NCBI RefSeq assembly: GCF_029029525.1
Contig: NZ_JAKJSC010000001.1
Span: 682,001 to 746,000 of the forward strand
Length of the DNA: 64,000 nucleotides
DNA from: Labilibaculum sp. DW002
Lineage (GTDB): Bacteria > Bacteroidota > Bacteroidia > Bacteroidales > Marinifilaceae
Direction of reading: 5' to 3'
Below, piece after piece: positions 61,502 through 64,000 of the stretch. The notes under the pieces are model-generated. The model had not been told where the DNA came from and did no database searches. It worked only from the letters and a program-made list of their open reading frames with translations. The first letter of the stretch is position 1; each line of letters starts with the position of its first letter. The translations under genes and the position numbers were made by a program.

Positions 61502-64000
61502 TTAAATTCCTAAGTTTAATTGAAATCCGTACATACGTGATTGCGGAAATGGATAGCGGTATTCTGCCAATCCATTTCTTCCAGATTCTCCACCTTCTTT
61601 ATACCAAGTATAAACATTGGTCACATTCACACCTAAGGATGCATTAGCAAGTCGAATTGACTCACAAATGTGTTTTGGCAAATTGTATTTTAAGGAAATT
61701 GAACGAAGAGAAAGATTGGTTTGATCAAATAAAAATCGATCACTGTATGCATTATACGAAATACTTTGATCCAACCTTGGAATATTGGTAATATCACCTG
61801 GTTTTTGCCACCGATCGATCAAATTCACACTCTTGTTAAAATTATATAAACTTCTTCCATTTTCCATCTCTCTGGCAGGATAAGGCATCATTTTATCTGC
61901 TCCATACTCAAAAGAAAGCATGCAAGACAAATTAAATCCTTTATATGAAAAACTATTTGAAAAACCTCCTGTAAAATCAGGATCACTTTTTCCAATTACA
62001 AATTTTCTATCGTTACCTGAAATATCAGATGTATTTTCGGTTAATGTTCCGTCTAATTTATACCACTGTGGATTTCCATTCTCAGGATTCACACCTGCAT
62101 ATTTAGCACCCATAATCAAGGCTGTCGATTTTCCAACAATCAATCCTGCCGTACCGGAAACTAATCGATCAGAATAGATATTCAATTTATCCAATCGACT
62201 CTTGTTAAAACCAATGTTAAAATTAGCCCTCCATCTTACTTCTCCCAGATTAATGTCATTGGCTTTTACTGTGAACTCTAATCCATAATTGGTTAAATCT
62301 GCTGTATTAACAGCAATTCTATTCCATCCTGTTTCTGGTACCACACTTAAATTCATGATCCCATCCTTGGTTTTGTTGTTGTAATATTCAACATCTAAAC
62401 CGAATCTCTTTAAGAATTTAATCGTTAAACCAGTATTGAATTTAAATGATGTTTGCCAACCTAAATCTTCATTTGGAGCAGTATAAGGTGTTGCAACCAA
62501 TTTGCCGTTGTAATTTGAAGATGTATTGTAACCGTATAAACCTCTTGCTGAATACGAACCTACTTTAGCATTCCCCAACTTGCCGTAAGAAGCTTTCAAT
62601 TTCACAAAATTGACAATGTCATTTTCAATCCAGAAATTTTCTTTTGAGATAATCCATGACCCACCAATTGATGCAAAATTTTCAACTTGTTGATCGCCTC
62701 CAAAATAAGATGATGCATCAGAACGAAAACTGATAGCCATAAAATACTTTTTTGCAAAATTGTAATTCAATCTCCCATAATATGATCTACTCGCACTCTC
62801 ACTTTCAGATCCCTTTACAGTACTATCCTCAGTGTCAGACTGCCCTGGAACCCTAATTTTCTCCGAAATCATATTCTTTTCGGTAACAGTAGTGCTATTG
62901 GTTTGATCATGCTTTAACTGAATTCCAGCTGATGCACTAATCGTATTTTGCTTATAAGAACCATTATATTCCAATTGTGAATTAGCAATCCAATTCATAT
63001 TTTCACTTCTAGATTCTCTCAAGTAACCATTATTTTTTCGACCTCGTCCATTTTCTTTTGAATAAAAGGTGAATTTTTTGGTGCTCGTATAATCCAAACC
63101 AAACATAGAGCGAACACTAAAGTTTTTAGAAACTTTGGCCTTTAATGTCAAACTATTATTTGAATAAAATTTCTTCGAATTATTCTCATTTTGTGCTAAA
63201 TCGGCCAATGGGTTTGCATAAGTTTCCATTTGTGTATAATCTCCATTTTCATCATACACAGGAATGTTCGGCTTGTAAGCGTAAGTTGCAAAAGCGGAAT
63301 ATTTATCTGCCTTAAATGAGGTTAAACCTCCCCTATAAATCAAACTAATTCCTGAAGCCAATTTAGTATCTAAACTCAAACGAGAATTTATCGATTCAAA
63401 ATCATTCCCCTTGGTAGTTGTTTCGTTATCCTTATATCCTAATGATAAACGGAAAGTAGATTTTTCTGATCCACCTGATATGGTCAAATTAGAAAGATTT
63501 GACATGCCATTTTGCAGGGTTAAATCTCTCCAATTGGTATATACATCTGTACGGCCAACTTCATCTGGGATACTTTCTTCTGAATAACCAGAATTGCGAT
63601 AAAACTCTTCTGATAATTCAACATACTGCTCTCCATTCAAATACTCAATTTTATTGATTGGTGTGCTGTATATTGTTTTCTGCGAAAAAGTTACTCTTGT
63701 TTTCCCTACAGTTCCTTTTTTGGTGGTAATAATAATTACACCATTTGCCGCATTGGCACCATAAATTGCTGCTGCCGATGCATCTTTTAATATCGAAATA
63801 GAAGCAATATCTTCAGGGTTGATTAGGGCCAAAGGATTAATTACAGTTTCTGTTCCTGTATTCACATTCGGATTTAAAGCATCAATTAAGGGCACTCCAT
63901 CTAAAATATACAAGGGTTCACTAGATGCTGTAAAATTAGACGACCCTAAATCTGGCAAGGAATTGTTACCACGAATACGAACTTTAACAGGACTAGTTGG
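61502..64000 (-). CDS. SusC/RagA family TonB-linked transporter, N-terminus outside window
   Basis: Partial gene: the frame stays open to the window edge, where it encodes VKVRIRGNNSLPDLG, a plug motif, so the signal peptide and regulatory domains lie beyond 64000. The visible part has EPLYILDGVPLIDALNP, the plug motif AAIYGANAANGVIIITTKKG and a full barrel ending FQLNLGI. The apparent TTG start at 63958 is inside the plug and is not real. It is the upstream partner of the SusD at 60040. Whether it has an STN domain, and so how it is regulated, cannot be told here. Confidence 0.94.
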   Translation of the reverse strand, partial: PTSPVKVRIRGNNSLPDLGSSNFTASSEPLYILDGVPLIDALNPNVNTGTETVINPLALINPEDIASISILKDASAAAIYGANAANGVIIITTKKGTVGKTRVTFSQKTIYSTPINKIEYLNGEQYVELSEEFYRNSGYSEESIPDEVGRTDVYTNWRDLTLQNGMSNLSNLTISGGSEKSTFRLSLGYKDNETTTKGNDFESINSRLSLDTKLASGISLIYRGGLTSFKADKYSAFATYAYKPNIPVYDENGDYTQMETYANPLADLAQNENNSKKFYSNNSLTLKAKVSKNFSVRSMFGLDYTSTKKFTFYSKENGRGRKNNGYLRESRSENMNWIANSQLEYNGSYKQNTISASAGIQLKHDQTNSTTVTEKNMISEKIRVPGQSDTEDSTVKGSESESASRSYYGRLNYNFAKKYFMAISFRSDASSYFGGDQQVENFASIGGSWIISKENFWIENDIVNFVKLKASYGKLGNAKVGSYSARGLYGYNTSSNYNGKLVATPYTAPNEDLGWQTSFKFNTGLTIKFLKRFGLDVEYYNNKTKDGIMNLSVVPETGWNRIAVNTADLTNYGLEFTVKANDINLGEVRWRANFNIGFNKSRLDKLNIYSDRLVSGTAGLIVGKSTALIMGAKYAGVNPENGNPQWYKLDGTLTENTSDISGNDRKFVIGKSDPDFTGGFSNSFSYKGFNLSCMLSFEYGADKMMPYPAREMENGRSLYNFNKSVNLIDRWQKPGDITNIPRLDQSISYNAYSDRFLFDQTNLSLRSISLKYNLPKHICESIRLANASLGVNVTNVYTWYKEGGESGRNGLAEYRYPFPQSRMYGFQLNLGI

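Noticed and set aside
61502-63958. Reading the last gene as a complete 818-residue protein starting at 63958
   Set aside because: The start would be a TTG inside a conserved SusC plug motif, and the frame remains open with plug sequence to the window edge, so the gene is cut by the window.

Overview
This 64 kb window is AT-rich and looks like the chromosome of a Bacteroidota bacterium. It carries four SusC genes and three SusD genes, many lipoproteins with a Cys after a short hydrophobic leader, an ECF sigma/FecR pair, a Y_Y_Y-domain regulator, and few recognisable Shine-Dalgarno sites. The beta-1,3-glucan (laminarin-type) gene set suggests a marine or sediment member such as the Marinifilaceae/Marinilabiliales; that placement is inference. 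Every convincing gene lies on the minus strand, so transcription runs from high to low coordinates.

Region 1 (111-22917) is a polysaccharide utilisation locus for beta-1,3-glucan. In transcription order it has a membrane-spanning sensor/regulator, SusC, SusD, a PKD-domain surface lipoprotein, two GH16 lipoproteins, a sugar-porter MFS, a GH149-like beta-1,3-glucan phosphorylase, three GH17 enzymes (two without signal peptide, one lipoprotein), a GPH-type MFS symporter and a GH5 lipoprotein. No GH3 beta-glucosidase is seen. The layout suggests outer-membrane/periplasmic cutting, import of oligosaccharides by MFS carriers, and cytoplasmic phosphorolysis to glucose-1-phosphate. A promoter with three in-phase TGATGTATTGG-type repeats precedes susC, and strong hairpins separate several cistrons.

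Region 2 (23146-37678) is rich in thiol-redox genes: thioredoxin reductase, a CyuA-like cysteine desulfidase, an M16 peptidase, DsbD, a small secreted thioredoxin, a free-standing DsbD N-terminal domain, a TlpA-like lipoprotein and two large thioredoxin-fold proteins. Two decayed pieces lie among them: an outer-membrane-type gene with an internal deletion, and a short remnant of another DsbD N-terminal domain.

Region 3 (37795-49561) holds ECF sigma, FecR anti-sigma, an STN-containing SusC without its own SusD, a beta-propeller lipoprotein, a second SusC and a SusD. It runs co-directionally into the thioredoxin cluster. Region 4 (49666-53402) has an SDR oxidoreductase, a BLUF blue-light sensor and a lone TonB-dependent receptor. 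Region 5 (53762-64000) is SusC (cut by the window edge), SusD, a Calx-beta-like lipoprotein, a HEXXH metalloprotease and an S46 peptidase, which I read as a protein/peptide utilisation locus. Regions 2, 3 and 5 together suggest coupled secretion of proteases, TonB-dependent peptide uptake and periplasmic disulfide reduction. No rRNA, tRNA, CRISPR array, insertion sequence or prophage was seen.
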